The position numbers were made by a program, and so were the translations under genes. Of a stretch of 64,000 bases of DNA, positions 37,464 to 47,887 are shown piece by piece. A model generated the notes under the pieces. That model was given only the letters and a program-made list of their open reading frames with translations. It was not told the origin of the DNA and did no database searches. This DNA is from JALZUR01 sp965205365 (GTDB lineage: Bacteria > Bdellovibrionota > Bdellovibrionia > Bdellovibrionales > UBA1609), in assembly GCA_965205365.1 (NCBI GenBank), contig CBDBGT010000013.1:186001-250000 (forward strand), in the 5' to 3' direction. How positions within the stretch are numbered: position 1 is the first letter of the stretch; every line of letters starts with the position of its first letter.

Positions 37464-38641
37464 GTACACTGACCATTTAATCTTTTCCCCCATGAGTCAT
37501 AGAAAAAAAGTATTTTAAGCATATACTGTCAACATGGAAATATTTTTTCTCAAGGATGAGGATCTACTTAAGTTAAAAAAACATGTTCGATCAGGCGCCC
37601 CAGGACACGAAGTTATTAGAGCTATGACGCTTATTTTACGCAACAATGGGCAGACTCGAAGTGACGTGGCAAACGTGCTCAACATTACGACAAGAACAGT
37701 AACAAATACGTGCAGTAACTACGCTAATTTAGGTTTAGATCGTAGTTTAAAAGATGACCCAAGACCTGGGCAACCAAAGGTGTTTGATGAAAGGGTTAAA
37801 TCAAACATTGTAGCTCTTGTATGCAGTAATCCTCCAGAAGGGTTTGATCGTTGGACTCTAGAACTTGTTAAAGCACAAGCTGAGGGCAGCGGTATTGTAG
37901 GGTCAATTTCAAAAGAAAAAATCAGAATAATCTTACGTGAACACGATGTAAAACCCTGGCAGCAAAGAATGTGGTGTGTTCCTGAGCTTACAGACGAGTA
38001 TATCCAAAGAATGGAGTCTATATTAGATCTGTATGAAAGAGGCGATAGTGAAGACTACCCTTTAGTTTGCCTTGATGAAAAGCCTATAGTTTTATTTGAA
38101 GACAGTCGTGCTCCTGTTTTAATGGAAGCCAGCAGTTCTAAAAAGGTAGACTATGAATACAAGAGAAATGGTACAGCCAATGCCTTTGTGGCAGTTGAGC
38201 CCTTCGGTGGCAAATATGTTGTTGAGATTACTCCTAATAGAAAAAGTGTTTTGTTTGCACAATTTTTAAAGAAACTATCTATTAAATATAAAAAAGCAAA
38301 AAAAATTAGTTTAGTTATGGACAATTTAAATATTCACACTAAAACATCACTTGTAAGAGAGTATGGGGAAACAGAAGCTCATAGGATATGGAGTCGGTTT
38401 GAAATATACTACACTCCAAAGCATGGAAGTTGGCTAAATCAAGCAGAGATTGCTATTGGTATGTATTCTCGACAGTGTTTAGGAAAAACAAGAATTCCAT
38501 CAATAAAACTTTTAACAAAAAAAACTGAGGCATGGGTTGATTACATTAATAACAAAGCTGTTACCATAGGATGGTTTTTTACAAAAAATGAGGCTCGTGA
38601 AAAAATGGGTTACAGGGGAAAAGATTAAATGGTCAGTGTAC
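37464..38641 (+). mobile_element. IS630-family insertion sequence, complete
   Basis: Perfect terminal inverted repeats of 27 bp, starting GTACACTGACCATTTAATCT at 37464, and the complement ending at 38641. TA on each side (37462-37463 and 38642-38643) lies inside CTAG, so the original target was CTAG with duplication of TA, the known IS630 preference. One intact transposase gene. It sits between two tandem paralogous lipoprotein genes and disrupts neither. Confidence 0.92.
37534..38628 (+). CDS. IS630-family transposase
   Basis: A 364-residue transposase. The N-terminal helix-turn-helix has GQTRSDVANVLNITTRTV and the catalytic DDE triad is in VCLDEKP (near residue 183), VMDNLNIH (near 268) and HGSWLNQAE (near 308), as in IS630/Tc1-mariner enzymes. 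Length is normal and no shift is seen. Confidence 0.93.
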   Translation: MEIFFLKDEDLLKLKKHVRSGAPGHEVIRAMTLILRNNGQTRSDVANVLNITTRTVTNTCSNYANLGLDRSLKDDPRPGQPKVFDERVKSNIVALVCSNPPEGFDRWTLELVKAQAEGSGIVGSISKEKIRIILREHDVKPWQQRMWCVPELTDEYIQRMESILDLYERGDSEDYPLVCLDEKPIVLFEDSRAPVLMEASSSKKVDYEYKRNGTANAFVAVEPFGGKYVVEITPNRKSVLFAQFLKKLSIKYKKAKKISLVMDNLNIHTKTSLVREYGETEAHRIWSRFEIYYTPKHGSWLNQAEIAIGMYSRQCLGKTRIPSIKLLTKKTEAWVDYINNKAVTIGWFFTKNEAREKMGYRGKD

Positions 38642-38669
38642 TAGTCACAGACTCTCCGAAATGTGAAGT

Positions 38670-39639
<970 letters not shown>

Positions 39640-39647
39640 AGTAAGTA

Positions 39648-41060
39648 CTACTGATAGTCTTTTACGTTAATTCCATATTTTTTTATTTTCCTAAGAAGGG
39701 TATTCTTAGGAATATTTGCTGAAGCAACAGTTTTATTAATACGACCACTATAAGTTTTTAAAGCTTGAATAATAAACTGTTTTTCTGACTCTTCTTTAAA
39801 ACTTTCAAAATCCAACGGCCCATGAATAGCCCCAGTTCGTGTATTCCTTAAATGATCGGTTTTTTGAGGAATTTGATTGATTACACCTGGCAAACTTTCT
39901 GTAGTAATTTGATCAGATTTCTCAACAATAAAAGCATGCTCAATAACACTTTCAAGTTCACGAATGTTCCCGTTCCAAGAATGCATTTTCAAAAGCTTTA
40001 AGGCTGATTTAGACAATGTTGTGATATTTCTACTATGAATTTTATTAAACTGTTTAATAAAGAATAACGAAAGCACTTCTAAGTCTTCTAACCGCTCTCT
40101 TAATGGAGGAAGAAATATCGGCATAACATTTAACCGATAAAAAAAATCCTCACGGTAGTCACCTGCATCAATCATTTTTTCAAGGTTTTGGTTTGTACTT
40201 GAGATAATTCGAGCATTTGTTTTAATCTCACGATTTGAACCTATGGGAGTGAAAGTTTTTTCTTGTAAAACATTTAAAAGTTTAACCTGAGAATCAAGCT
40301 TAAGATTTCCCACATCATCAAGAAAAAGAGTGCCGTTATTAGCTTCTTGTAAAATACCAATTTTTCTTTGAGCAGTCTCTTTAAAAGCTCCTTTTTCATG
40401 TCCAAAAAGCTTAATTTCTAACTGTTCGTAATCATATGCACTACAGTCAAATTTAATAAACTTTCCACTCTTTCTAGATGAGTTATGATGAATAGCTTTG
40501 GCTACAAGTTCTTTGCCCGTTCCATGCTCTCCCCTAATAAGAACAGTGGTGTCTACTTTTGATAAACGATATACAAGATCAAAAACTTCACGCATTTTTT
40601 TTGAAGATCCAATAATTTCAGATTCAATATCATCATCAAATATGGGAGCTGAAACAGCAAGATCTAGAATCATTCTTTTTGCAGTGATTCCTTCGTTTAA
40701 AATTTTAAGAATAGAATTTGAATCAACTGGTTTTGTTAAATAGTCATATGCACCATCTTTAATTGCACTAACTGCATCTTGTAAATTACTATGAGCTGTT
40801 AAAATAATAATCATAATCCTAGGATCTAGGGATTTTATTTTTGTAAGGACCTTAAGTCCACTCATTCCAGGCATATGAACATCCATAAAAATAAAGTCAA
40901 AATCTTCTTGATCAACTAAACGTAGTGCTGATTCACCATCGGCAGCTTCTTTAATTAAAACTGGCTGCAATAAGTTTTTTTTAATAACAGCTGAAACAGA
41001 CTGTCTTAGCTCAGCTTCGTCATCAACAATAAGAATATTTAAAAAATTTTGATCAGTCAT
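39648..41060 (-). CDS. NtrC-like response regulator with altered GAFTGA loop
   Basis: A 470-residue regulator: receiver domain (DD at 14-15, phosphoacceptor D60 in FIFMDVHMPG, K110 in LTKP), AAA+ domain (Walker A GEHGTGKE near 177; arginine-finger region FFYRLNV) and a Fis-type helix-turn-helix at the end. The sigma-54 contact loop, normally GAFTGA, reads GAFKET at 224-229, and Walker B reads FLDDVG, with aspartate in place of the usual glutamate. It may not activate sigma-54 polymerase. The start overlaps the stop of the CHASE2 kinase by one base, so the two form a two-component pair. Confidence 0.88.
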   Translation of the reverse strand: MTDQNFLNILIVDDEAELRQSVSAVIKKNLLQPVLIKEAADGESALRLVDQEDFDFIFMDVHMPGMSGLKVLTKIKSLDPRIMIIILTAHSNLQDAVSAIKDGAYDYLTKPVDSNSILKILNEGITAKRMILDLAVSAPIFDDDIESEIIGSSKKMREVFDLVYRLSKVDTTVLIRGEHGTGKELVAKAIHHNSSRKSGKFIKFDCSAYDYEQLEIKLFGHEKGAFKETAQRKIGILQEANNGTLFLDDVGNLKLDSQVKLLNVLQEKTFTPIGSNREIKTNARIISSTNQNLEKMIDAGDYREDFFYRLNVMPIFLPPLRERLEDLEVLSLFFIKQFNKIHSRNITTLSKSALKLLKMHSWNGNIRELESVIEHAFIVEKSDQITTESLPGVINQIPQKTDHLRNTRTGAIHGPLDFESFKEESEKQFIIQALKTYSGRINKTVASANIPKNTLLRKIKKYGINVKDYQ

Positions 41061-42937
41061 TAAGAGTTCTCACTTTCTTTTTTCTGCTCATAACGAAGCA
41101 TTATTTTAAAAGATGTTCCTTTATTTTCCACACTTTGCATTTCCACAGTACCATCATGTATTTCAATGAAATATCTGACAAGGTAGAGGCCTAAACCGGT
41201 TCCTTTTTTGTTTAGACTGTTGTTTTTTGACCTATAAAACTTCTCAAAAACAACTGAGTGTTCTTTCTCAGATACGCCTGGCCCATTATCTGAAAAAGTT
41301 ATACAAACAGCGTCCTTAGCATCTGAGGAAACAATTTCTAAAATAGATCCATTGGGACAGTATTTAATGCTATTGTCTATAATATTTATAAAAACTTCTT
41401 TTATCAGATTAGAATCAATATCAATTGAAAAAAGAGGCTCTTCTTTAAAAACAATACTAATATTCTTCTGAGCTGCTAGAGAAGATAAAAGCGTAATACA
41501 CTCTTTAATGAGCTCATTAATATCTTGTGGAATAAAATTTAAATTGAATTTACCAGCTTCAATTCGTGTAACTTGTAAAATAGATTGTATGTACCGATCT
41601 AATTCTTTGGTTTCATTCTGTATTTTTTCAATTTCATTATGTATATATTTTTCAGAAAAATCACTGTTTCGTATAACCTTATCAGAAATAGCATGAATTT
41701 TAGCTAGTGGTGTTTTTAAATCATGACTGAATAAACTTACAAAGTTATTTTTAAGCTCGTTCATTTCTCTAGAAGCTTCTTCCTTTTTCTGTGCTCTCCA
41801 TGCAGAGTACTCTGATTCAGATAAAAGATGGTTCATTAAAATAATGTATGAGAAAAAAACAATTGCAACAGGGCTAAGAATAGGGAGCCATATATTGTAG
41901 ATATCAAATGATATTATAGAGGCTGAAACCAATATAATTGAAAGCAATACTAAACAAGAAACCGCTAACCCTTGTCTAAAATTATATAAAACAATAAAAC
42001 AAATAGCTGTGATTACTAAGAGATAGAGTATATAAATTAAACTAGAAAATGATTGAATCCAAAGAGCATTCAACAAATTATCGATTACGTTTGCTTGATA
42101 TTCAGAGCGAGTTAAAATACCAACAGGTGTATTTATAAAATGAGCGCTACTCCTTGCATCAGATCCAATGATAACGATTTTTTTATTAAAATAATTTTTA
42201 GGCAGATTTTTTGAAAATAAATCTTTTAAACTAATGGTGGTGTATGTTTGAGAAGGGCCTCTGTAGTTAATAAATAATTTTGATGTGTCCTTAAAATAAT
42301 TAGTTGAGTTCTTCTTATAATTTGAAGCAATTTTATCAGGAAGATCTTGTAATTGGATTATATTAGTACTTTTAAAATATCTACGTGCAACATTATCATG
42401 CTCTGTATAAACATACCCAGAGCCAATATTTAGCAAAAAACGCTCAGACTGCTGACCTCTTTCAATAATATTAATTGCAAATCTTGGACTTCTAAAACCA
42501 AGGCGATCATCCATTTCAGCTCGCCAGATTACGTTTGGAAACTGCTTAAAATAGTTTTCATGCCTCCACAACATAGGAATGGAGCGGTCAAAGAAAAGAT
42601 CAACAGAGATAAGTGCAGGATCGTCTCCTTGCACCCGTTGAAATATTTTTTTCCATACAGGAGTCGACCAAAAATATGAATCTGAAAGAGGCCGTGCAAA
42701 TTTAAGCATAGAAGAATAACTAGGGTTTGAAGCTAGATCCCAATAAACTTTACTTAAGTTAATAATGACTATTTTAGAATGAGTCGGTTGAGCAGATCTA
42801 AGTTTAAAACGTAAGTCAAAGCCCTCTTGCTCATCATAGTTGAAAACAAAAAGGCCTAGGAGCCAAACAATAATGAGCCTGATAATAACCTGCTTCTTAG
42901 AAAACAGGCTGTAAAATATTTTTTGAATATGGTTCAC
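41060..42937 (-). CDS. CHASE2-domain sensor histidine kinase
   Basis: A 625-residue kinase: one N-terminal membrane helix, an extracytoplasmic CHASE2 domain (VIINLSKVYWD ... ISVDLFFDRSIPM ... KIVIIGSDARSSAHFINTPV), three membrane helices (about 285-370), a HisKA domain with the phosphorylated histidine in LFSHDLKTPLAKIH, and an ATPase domain with N box, GPGVSEK and GTGLGLYLV. It signals to the adjacent NtrC-like regulator. The CHASE2 ligand is unknown. Confidence 0.92.
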   Translation of the reverse strand: MNHIQKIFYSLFSKKQVIIRLIIVWLLGLFVFNYDEQEGFDLRFKLRSAQPTHSKIVIINLSKVYWDLASNPSYSSMLKFARPLSDSYFWSTPVWKKIFQRVQGDDPALISVDLFFDRSIPMLWRHENYFKQFPNVIWRAEMDDRLGFRSPRFAINIIERGQQSERFLLNIGSGYVYTEHDNVARRYFKSTNIIQLQDLPDKIASNYKKNSTNYFKDTSKLFINYRGPSQTYTTISLKDLFSKNLPKNYFNKKIVIIGSDARSSAHFINTPVGILTRSEYQANVIDNLLNALWIQSFSSLIYILYLLVITAICFIVLYNFRQGLAVSCLVLLSIILVSASIISFDIYNIWLPILSPVAIVFFSYIILMNHLLSESEYSAWRAQKKEEASREMNELKNNFVSLFSHDLKTPLAKIHAISDKVIRNSDFSEKYIHNEIEKIQNETKELDRYIQSILQVTRIEAGKFNLNFIPQDINELIKECITLLSSLAAQKNISIVFKEEPLFSIDIDSNLIKEVFINIIDNSIKYCPNGSILEIVSSDAKDAVCITFSDNGPGVSEKEHSVVFEKFYRSKNNSLNKKGTGLGLYLVRYFIEIHDGTVEMQSVENKGTSFKIMLRYEQKKESENS

Positions 42938-42998
42938 TAACGCTATGTAGCAACTTTAGACTCAAAGTTCAATGAATTGAGTGATATAGACTCTTTTA

Positions 42999-43925
42999 AT
43001 GAATGAATTTAACGTAGAGAGTCTTTCAAATAGCCTTAAAATTGGAGCTTTAGCCCTTGGAAATTTTGATGGAGTCCACTTAGGGCACAGAGAATTAATT
43101 AAGGTCTGTGTAAAGCGCTCTAATCAATTAGGTTTAGAACCTGGACTTTTAACATTTACCCCCCATCCAAAAAGATTTTTTGAACCGGACACATATTCTC
43201 GAATTTATGAATTTAAACAAAATATTACAATTATAAAATCTTTGGGAATATTAAAAGTCTTTGTAAAAACATTTGATAAGGAGTGTAGTGAATATTCTTC
43301 TGGAGAGTTTTTAGATTTTATTTTCAAAAAAATAAAATTTAAAACCCTTGTTGTGGGTTTTGATTTTAAATTTGGAAAAAATAGAAGTGGCAGCCATGAC
43401 AGTCTTTTAAAATGGTGCTTTAAAAACTCTGTTGAACTTAAAGTAATTCCATGTCAAAAAGACAGTAAACAAGAAAAAATATCTAGCACTAGTATAAAAA
43501 AAAAATTGAAAAAAGGCTTTGTGGACGTGGCTTCAGATTTACTTGGAGAAGACTACTTTCAATCATCTATAGTTTTTCAAGATAAAGGTTTAGGAAAAAA
43601 AATAGGGTTTCCCACCATCAACTTAAAACTAGACCCTAAAATCGCAATTTTTCATGGGGTTTATTTAACAAATTGTTTCTTTGCTGAAAAATCATACAGA
43701 TCAATTTCTAATATAGGCTTTCGTCCAACTATTTCCTTAAACGAAAATAAAATGGTTCTAGAGTCACATATTTTAGACTCAAACTGCCCAGAAACAAAAA
43801 ATGGTGACTTGTTTAAAGTGGTCTTTAAAAAATTCATCAGACATGAACAAAAGTTTGCCAATATTGATGAATTAAAATCTCAAATTAAAACTGATATTAT
43901 CCTTACAAAAAGCTTTAAAAACTAA
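42999..43925 (+). CDS. ribF: Bifunctional riboflavin kinase / FAD synthetase
   Basis: Makes FMN and FAD from riboflavin. The N-terminal nucleotidyltransferase has GNFDGVHLGHRELI near residue 22 and FTPHPKRFF; the C-terminal kinase has GLGKKIGFPTINL near 198 and NIGFRPT. The 308-residue length is normal. It is divergent from the CHASE2 kinase across about 60 bases and precedes the pilus genes. Confidence 0.94.
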   Translation: MNEFNVESLSNSLKIGALALGNFDGVHLGHRELIKVCVKRSNQLGLEPGLLTFTPHPKRFFEPDTYSRIYEFKQNITIIKSLGILKVFVKTFDKECSEYSSGEFLDFIFKKIKFKTLVVGFDFKFGKNRSGSHDSLLKWCFKNSVELKVIPCQKDSKQEKISSTSIKKKLKKGFVDVASDLLGEDYFQSSIVFQDKGLGKKIGFPTINLKLDPKIAIFHGVYLTNCFFAEKSYRSISNIGFRPTISLNENKMVLESHILDSNCPETKNGDLFKVVFKKFIRHEQKFANIDELKSQIKTDIILTKSFKN

Positions 43926-43958
43926 TCTATTTTCCTTAAAAATCCGATACCTAATCCA

Positions 43959-45671
43959 ATGGGTGCTAAAAAAAATAATACAGGTCAATTATTAGTTAAA
44001 AATTCTTTGGTTACACCTGAGCAGTTAGAACAAGCTGTGGAGTACCAAGAAAAAAATGGTGGAAACCTTAGTCATGTCATGACTGAGTTAGGTTTTTTAG
44101 ACGGAGAGGCTGCAGCTAAAAGCTTAGCTAAAGAATTTTCAGTGCCCTATTTAGATTTGGTCCAATTTGAACCTAATGCTGAGGTGATAAAATTAATTTC
44201 ACCGTCTTTTTGCAAAAAACATTTAATAATTCCAGTTTCAAAAATTGGACAACAATGCTTAATTGTTGCATGTTCTGACCCTAGTAATGTTTTTATTAAA
44301 AATGATTTAGAATCAGTAACTCAAATGACCATTCAAATTGTCGTAGCAAACTCGGTTAAAATTAAAGAGTATATTAATAAATATTTAACTCCTCAAAATA
44401 TAGAAGCTGATAAATTTATTACAGATCTTGAAAAAATTGATGATCTCCACACTGATCAGGCTAATGATACTGAAAATATTGATGCGAAAAGTAATGATAG
44501 TGTTGTTATTAAATTTGTAAATGCTATTTTAAGTGAAGCAATACAAACAAAAGCTTCAGACATTCATATTGAAATTTATGAAAAAAAATATCGTGTGCGC
44601 TATCGTATTGATGGAAAACTTAAAGAAAAACTCTATCCTCCAAGAGGTACAGCTAGAGCCATTGCAAGTAGAATTAAAATTATGTCTAAGCTAGATATAA
44701 CTGAACGAAGAAGGCCTCAGGATGGAAGGTTAAAAGTCACACAGTCATCAGGCAAAGAGGTAGATTTTCGTGTAAGTGTGATTCCTGTTCTCTTCGGTGA
44801 AAAAATTGTCATGAGACTTTTAGATAAATCCAATCTATCCATGGACATTAAAGCCCTTGGTTTTACTAGTAGAGAGCTTGATATAATCTTAAAAAACATC
44901 CGCAAACCTCAAGGCATTGTGCTTATGACTGGCCCTACAGGAAGTGGCAAAACAACTACAATTTACTCCATACTAAATAAGCTTAATGATGCGGAAACTA
45001 ATATTTCAACTGCAGAAGATCCTGTTGAATACAATCTAGAAGGCATTAATCAAGTTCAGATAAATACAGAGATTGACTTTATGTTTTCAAACGCGTTAAG
45101 GTCCTTTCTTCGACAAGATCCTGATGTGATTATGGTTGGAGAAATTCGTGATCGTGAAACAGCTGAAATCTCTTTTAAAGCCGCTTCAACAGGTCATTTA
45201 GTTGTAAGCACACTTCATACAAATAATGCCATTGGAACAATAACAAGACTTATAGATATTGGAACTCCTTCATATATGGTGTCTGAAGTAGTGAGCCTTA
45301 TAATAGGGCAAAGATTAATCCGGTTAAATTGCGAATCTTGTTCAAAACCTATTCAATTACCTAAAGAAACATTAATAGGTATTGGTGTAAAAAAGGATGA
45401 GATTGATGAGTATACAAATATTCAAAAAGGAACCGGATGTTTAGCATGTAACGATTCAGGTTATAAAGGAAGAGTCCCTATTTTTGAAATTTTAGAAATG
45501 ACAAGCCAGCTAAGAGCCGCCATAATTAATAATGAGCCTAGTGCTGCCTTAAAGAAAAGAGCTCTTGATAATGGCCTTGTAACGTTAAGGCAATCTGCTC
45601 TAATAAAACTAAAGGCTGGCCTGACAACAGTTGAAGAAGTTGTAAATACTTCTGTGAAGGATGAAATATGA
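43959..45671 (+). CDS. pilB: Type IV pilus assembly ATPase PilB
   Basis: The extension motor. The 570-residue protein has an N-terminal MshEN-type domain (LLVKNSLVTPEQLEQAVEYQ), which can bind c-di-GMP, then the GspE ATPase core: Walker A GPTGSGKTT near 326, the Asp box with EDPVEY, Walker B VIMVGEIRDRET and a His box (STLHTNNA). The C-terminal zinc site CESC ... CLAC is intact. It overlaps the next gene by four bases. Confidence 0.95.
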   Translation: MGAKKNNTGQLLVKNSLVTPEQLEQAVEYQEKNGGNLSHVMTELGFLDGEAAAKSLAKEFSVPYLDLVQFEPNAEVIKLISPSFCKKHLIIPVSKIGQQCLIVACSDPSNVFIKNDLESVTQMTIQIVVANSVKIKEYINKYLTPQNIEADKFITDLEKIDDLHTDQANDTENIDAKSNDSVVIKFVNAILSEAIQTKASDIHIEIYEKKYRVRYRIDGKLKEKLYPPRGTARAIASRIKIMSKLDITERRRPQDGRLKVTQSSGKEVDFRVSVIPVLFGEKIVMRLLDKSNLSMDIKALGFTSRELDIILKNIRKPQGIVLMTGPTGSGKTTTIYSILNKLNDAETNISTAEDPVEYNLEGINQVQINTEIDFMFSNALRSFLRQDPDVIMVGEIRDRETAEISFKAASTGHLVVSTLHTNNAIGTITRLIDIGTPSYMVSEVVSLIIGQRLIRLNCESCSKPIQLPKETLIGIGVKKDEIDEYTNIQKGTGCLACNDSGYKGRVPIFEILEMTSQLRAAIINNEPSAALKKRALDNGLVTLRQSALIKLKAGLTTVEEVVNTSVKDEI

Positions 45672-46678
45672 ACTTTAGCCATTATAATGGCCTTATGAAA
45701 AATGAGAATGTACATAAGTTTGTATTTGCTCAAGGAAATAAACCTGCTGTTGAAATGGTGGATGGTCATATTGATTACTTATCAGAGACTTTTTTATTTA
45801 AAGAAGATATGGACGCAATACATAAAGAAATTTTAACATTTATAGACCCAAAGGATAAGAGTATTTTTTTCATTGACGGGGATCGGTTTAGTTTTCAGGA
45901 ACTCAACTTAGGAGACACATCACAAATTGTAGTCTATCCCCAGGAAGCAACTCAAATAGTTTGGACTGATTTATTAATTCCAGGCTATGTAAACGACTGG
46001 GTAGAAGCAGGCTCTGGAGTGATTGTTTTTTATGGTTCAGATACTGAGTTTCTTGAAAAGATACGATTGTCTTTTGCCCAAAGGCGAACGGAAACTGTTA
46101 AAGGCTCTAGTATTGTCTTCACCTCAACCAGCTCTAATACACACGTATCCAAAGAAGGACATTTTTTAACGACTTCAGTTCATGAGGATGGGTTTTTAAA
46201 TTTAGACTCAAAAATAAAATTTGATACCTATTCTTTTAAAAGTAATATTTTAAAAATTGGCAGTTTAAAAGTTTTAAGAATTACAGATAACGGCTCTTTA
46301 GTAATTTTAAACTCTCACTGGGGTGATATTTCTAAGGTTTGGTCTGAGCTTTATAACGCATTTGAAGATGAAAGCATGAGGGATTTCTTCTTCAATTCAG
46401 TTATTGGGTTTATTGGTGTTAAACAAGCAGGTTCAAATAATATTCAAGGAGAGGTCGTTTTTGAAGCATTTCCTATGTTCAATCAAGAAAAACTTCTAGC
46501 ATTGCCCCTTAAAAATCAATTAAAGGAAGTCAAAGCACTTGTTAAAACAGATGGTGTGTCTTTTAATCAATCTTTACATTCATTGGTGTTAAAAAGAAAG
46601 CTTTCCTTAGATAGTGCATATAAAGTTAGCTCAGACCCTGAAGAATTAAATAAATTTTTATCAGAATGTGGAGTTTAA
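45668..46678 (+). CDS. PilT-position protein without ATPase motifs (degenerate PilT-like)
   Basis: A 336-residue protein between pilB and pilC, where many relatives have pilT; the length also matches PilT. The last 45 residues, DGVSFNQSLHSLVLKRKLSL and then a final dipeptide-rich helix, resemble the PilT C-terminus (a TFDQ-L-L--G-I--EEAL pattern). Residues 117-130, GVIVFYGSDTEFLE, fall where PilT has its Walker A, but there is no GxxxxGK, no Walker B and no His box. I read it as a PilT-derived protein that lost ATPase activity, perhaps a regulator or scaffold for PilB/PilC. The relationship is inferred from position and faint pattern only. Overlap with pilB and a 3-base gap to pilC show co-expression. 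Confidence 0.5.
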   Translation: MNFSHYNGLMKNENVHKFVFAQGNKPAVEMVDGHIDYLSETFLFKEDMDAIHKEILTFIDPKDKSIFFIDGDRFSFQELNLGDTSQIVVYPQEATQIVWTDLLIPGYVNDWVEAGSGVIVFYGSDTEFLEKIRLSFAQRRTETVKGSSIVFTSTSSNTHVSKEGHFLTTSVHEDGFLNLDSKIKFDTYSFKSNILKIGSLKVLRITDNGSLVILNSHWGDISKVWSELYNAFEDESMRDFFFNSVIGFIGVKQAGSNNIQGEVVFEAFPMFNQEKLLALPLKNQLKEVKALVKTDGVSFNQSLHSLVLKRKLSLDSAYKVSSDPEELNKFLSECGV

Positions 46679-46681
46679 TAT

Positions 46682-47887
46682 ATGTCTAAAATAAAATTTA
46701 ATTTTTTAGCTAAAAATGCCCAAGGAACTGTTATTAAGGGAAAAATTGAGGCTTTTTCTGAAATGGAAGCCCGTGCTCGTTTAAGAGAAAATAACCTTAA
46801 GCCAATTTCTGTAAAGCAAACTAAAAAAGAAGCAACTAGCAGTTTTTTTACTAAACAACTTAACAGTAAGGAATTCTTAATTTTTCTACGGCAATTTTCA
46901 GTCCTTTTAGAATCCGGTGTGCCACTTCTTGAAAGTTTAAAATCACTGGCAGCAGGCACTTCATCTAAAACATTGTCTGAAACATTAAAGTCTCTTATTG
47001 AAAGTGTTGAAGATGGAAAAATGCTACATGAAGGAATGAGAAAACACCCTAAAATCTTTGACCCTATGGTTGTGAATTTAGTGAAGGTTGGAGAACACGG
47101 TGGTGTTTTAAGTAAAATTCTTGATGAGCTTGGAGTTTATTTAGAAAAGAGAGAAAAACTAAAGTCTAAGGTCATCGGAGCTTTAACATACCCAGTAATC
47201 ACTATTATAATTGCTTTCGGTGCGTTGGCCACAATTTTAACTTTTGTAATACCTAAGTTTGAAAAACTATTTGCTGCTAAAGGAGCAAAGCTTCCACAAT
47301 TAACTCAAACGGTGGTTGAGTTAAGCCATGCTCTTAAGGAAAATTGGTACATAGTGATTTTAGGGGTTGTGGTGTTGCCACTATGTCTATCTTTTTTCTA
47401 TAAATCAGGGCCTTTAAGGCACCTATTAGATGCAGCTTTTTTAAAAGTTCCTTTATTCGGAGATTTAATTAAAAAAAGTTGCGTAGCTAGAATGAGTAGA
47501 ACTCTTTCAATACTCTTAAAAGCAGGCATTAGAATCAATGATGCCATGGACATTACCACTGGAACAATAGGAAATGTAATTGTAGATGAATATATAATAC
47601 AAGCAAAAAAAGGGGTTATAGCGGGAAAACCTTTTTCCCAGATATTAAAAGATACAAATTTCTTTCCAGGAATAGCACTTCAGATGATTTTAGTCGGTGA
47701 AAAAACAGGAAACCTAGACTCTATGCTTGGAAGAGTTGCTGATTTTTATGAGAGCGAAGTAGAACAAACAGCTGGAAAGTTAACAAGCTTATTAGAACCT
47801 ATAATTATTGTGTTTCTAGGTGGAATGGTTGGAACACTTGTTATAGCAATGTTTCTTCCAATTTTTAATATGAGTAATGTTCTTTAA
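46682..47887 (+). CDS. pilC: Type IV pilus inner-membrane platform protein PilC
   Basis: A 401-residue GspF-type protein. The opening FLAKNAQGTVIKGKIEA, two copies of the T2SSF domain with FLRQFSVLLESGVPLLESLK near 62 and MSRTLSILLKAGIRINDAM near 268, and three membrane helices (near 170, 220 and 375) are diagnostic. The final LEPIIIVFLGGMVGTLVIAMFLPIF is the conserved end. It holds the pilus motor in the inner membrane. It overlaps the pilS start by one base. Confidence 0.95.
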   Translation: MSKIKFNFLAKNAQGTVIKGKIEAFSEMEARARLRENNLKPISVKQTKKEATSSFFTKQLNSKEFLIFLRQFSVLLESGVPLLESLKSLAAGTSSKTLSETLKSLIESVEDGKMLHEGMRKHPKIFDPMVVNLVKVGEHGGVLSKILDELGVYLEKREKLKSKVIGALTYPVITIIIAFGALATILTFVIPKFEKLFAAKGAKLPQLTQTVVELSHALKENWYIVILGVVVLPLCLSFFYKSGPLRHLLDAAFLKVPLFGDLIKKSCVARMSRTLSILLKAGIRINDAMDITTGTIGNVIVDEYIIQAKKGVIAGKPFSQILKDTNFFPGIALQMILVGEKTGNLDSMLGRVADFYESEVEQTAGKLTSLLEPIIIVFLGGMVGTLVIAMFLPIFNMSNVL

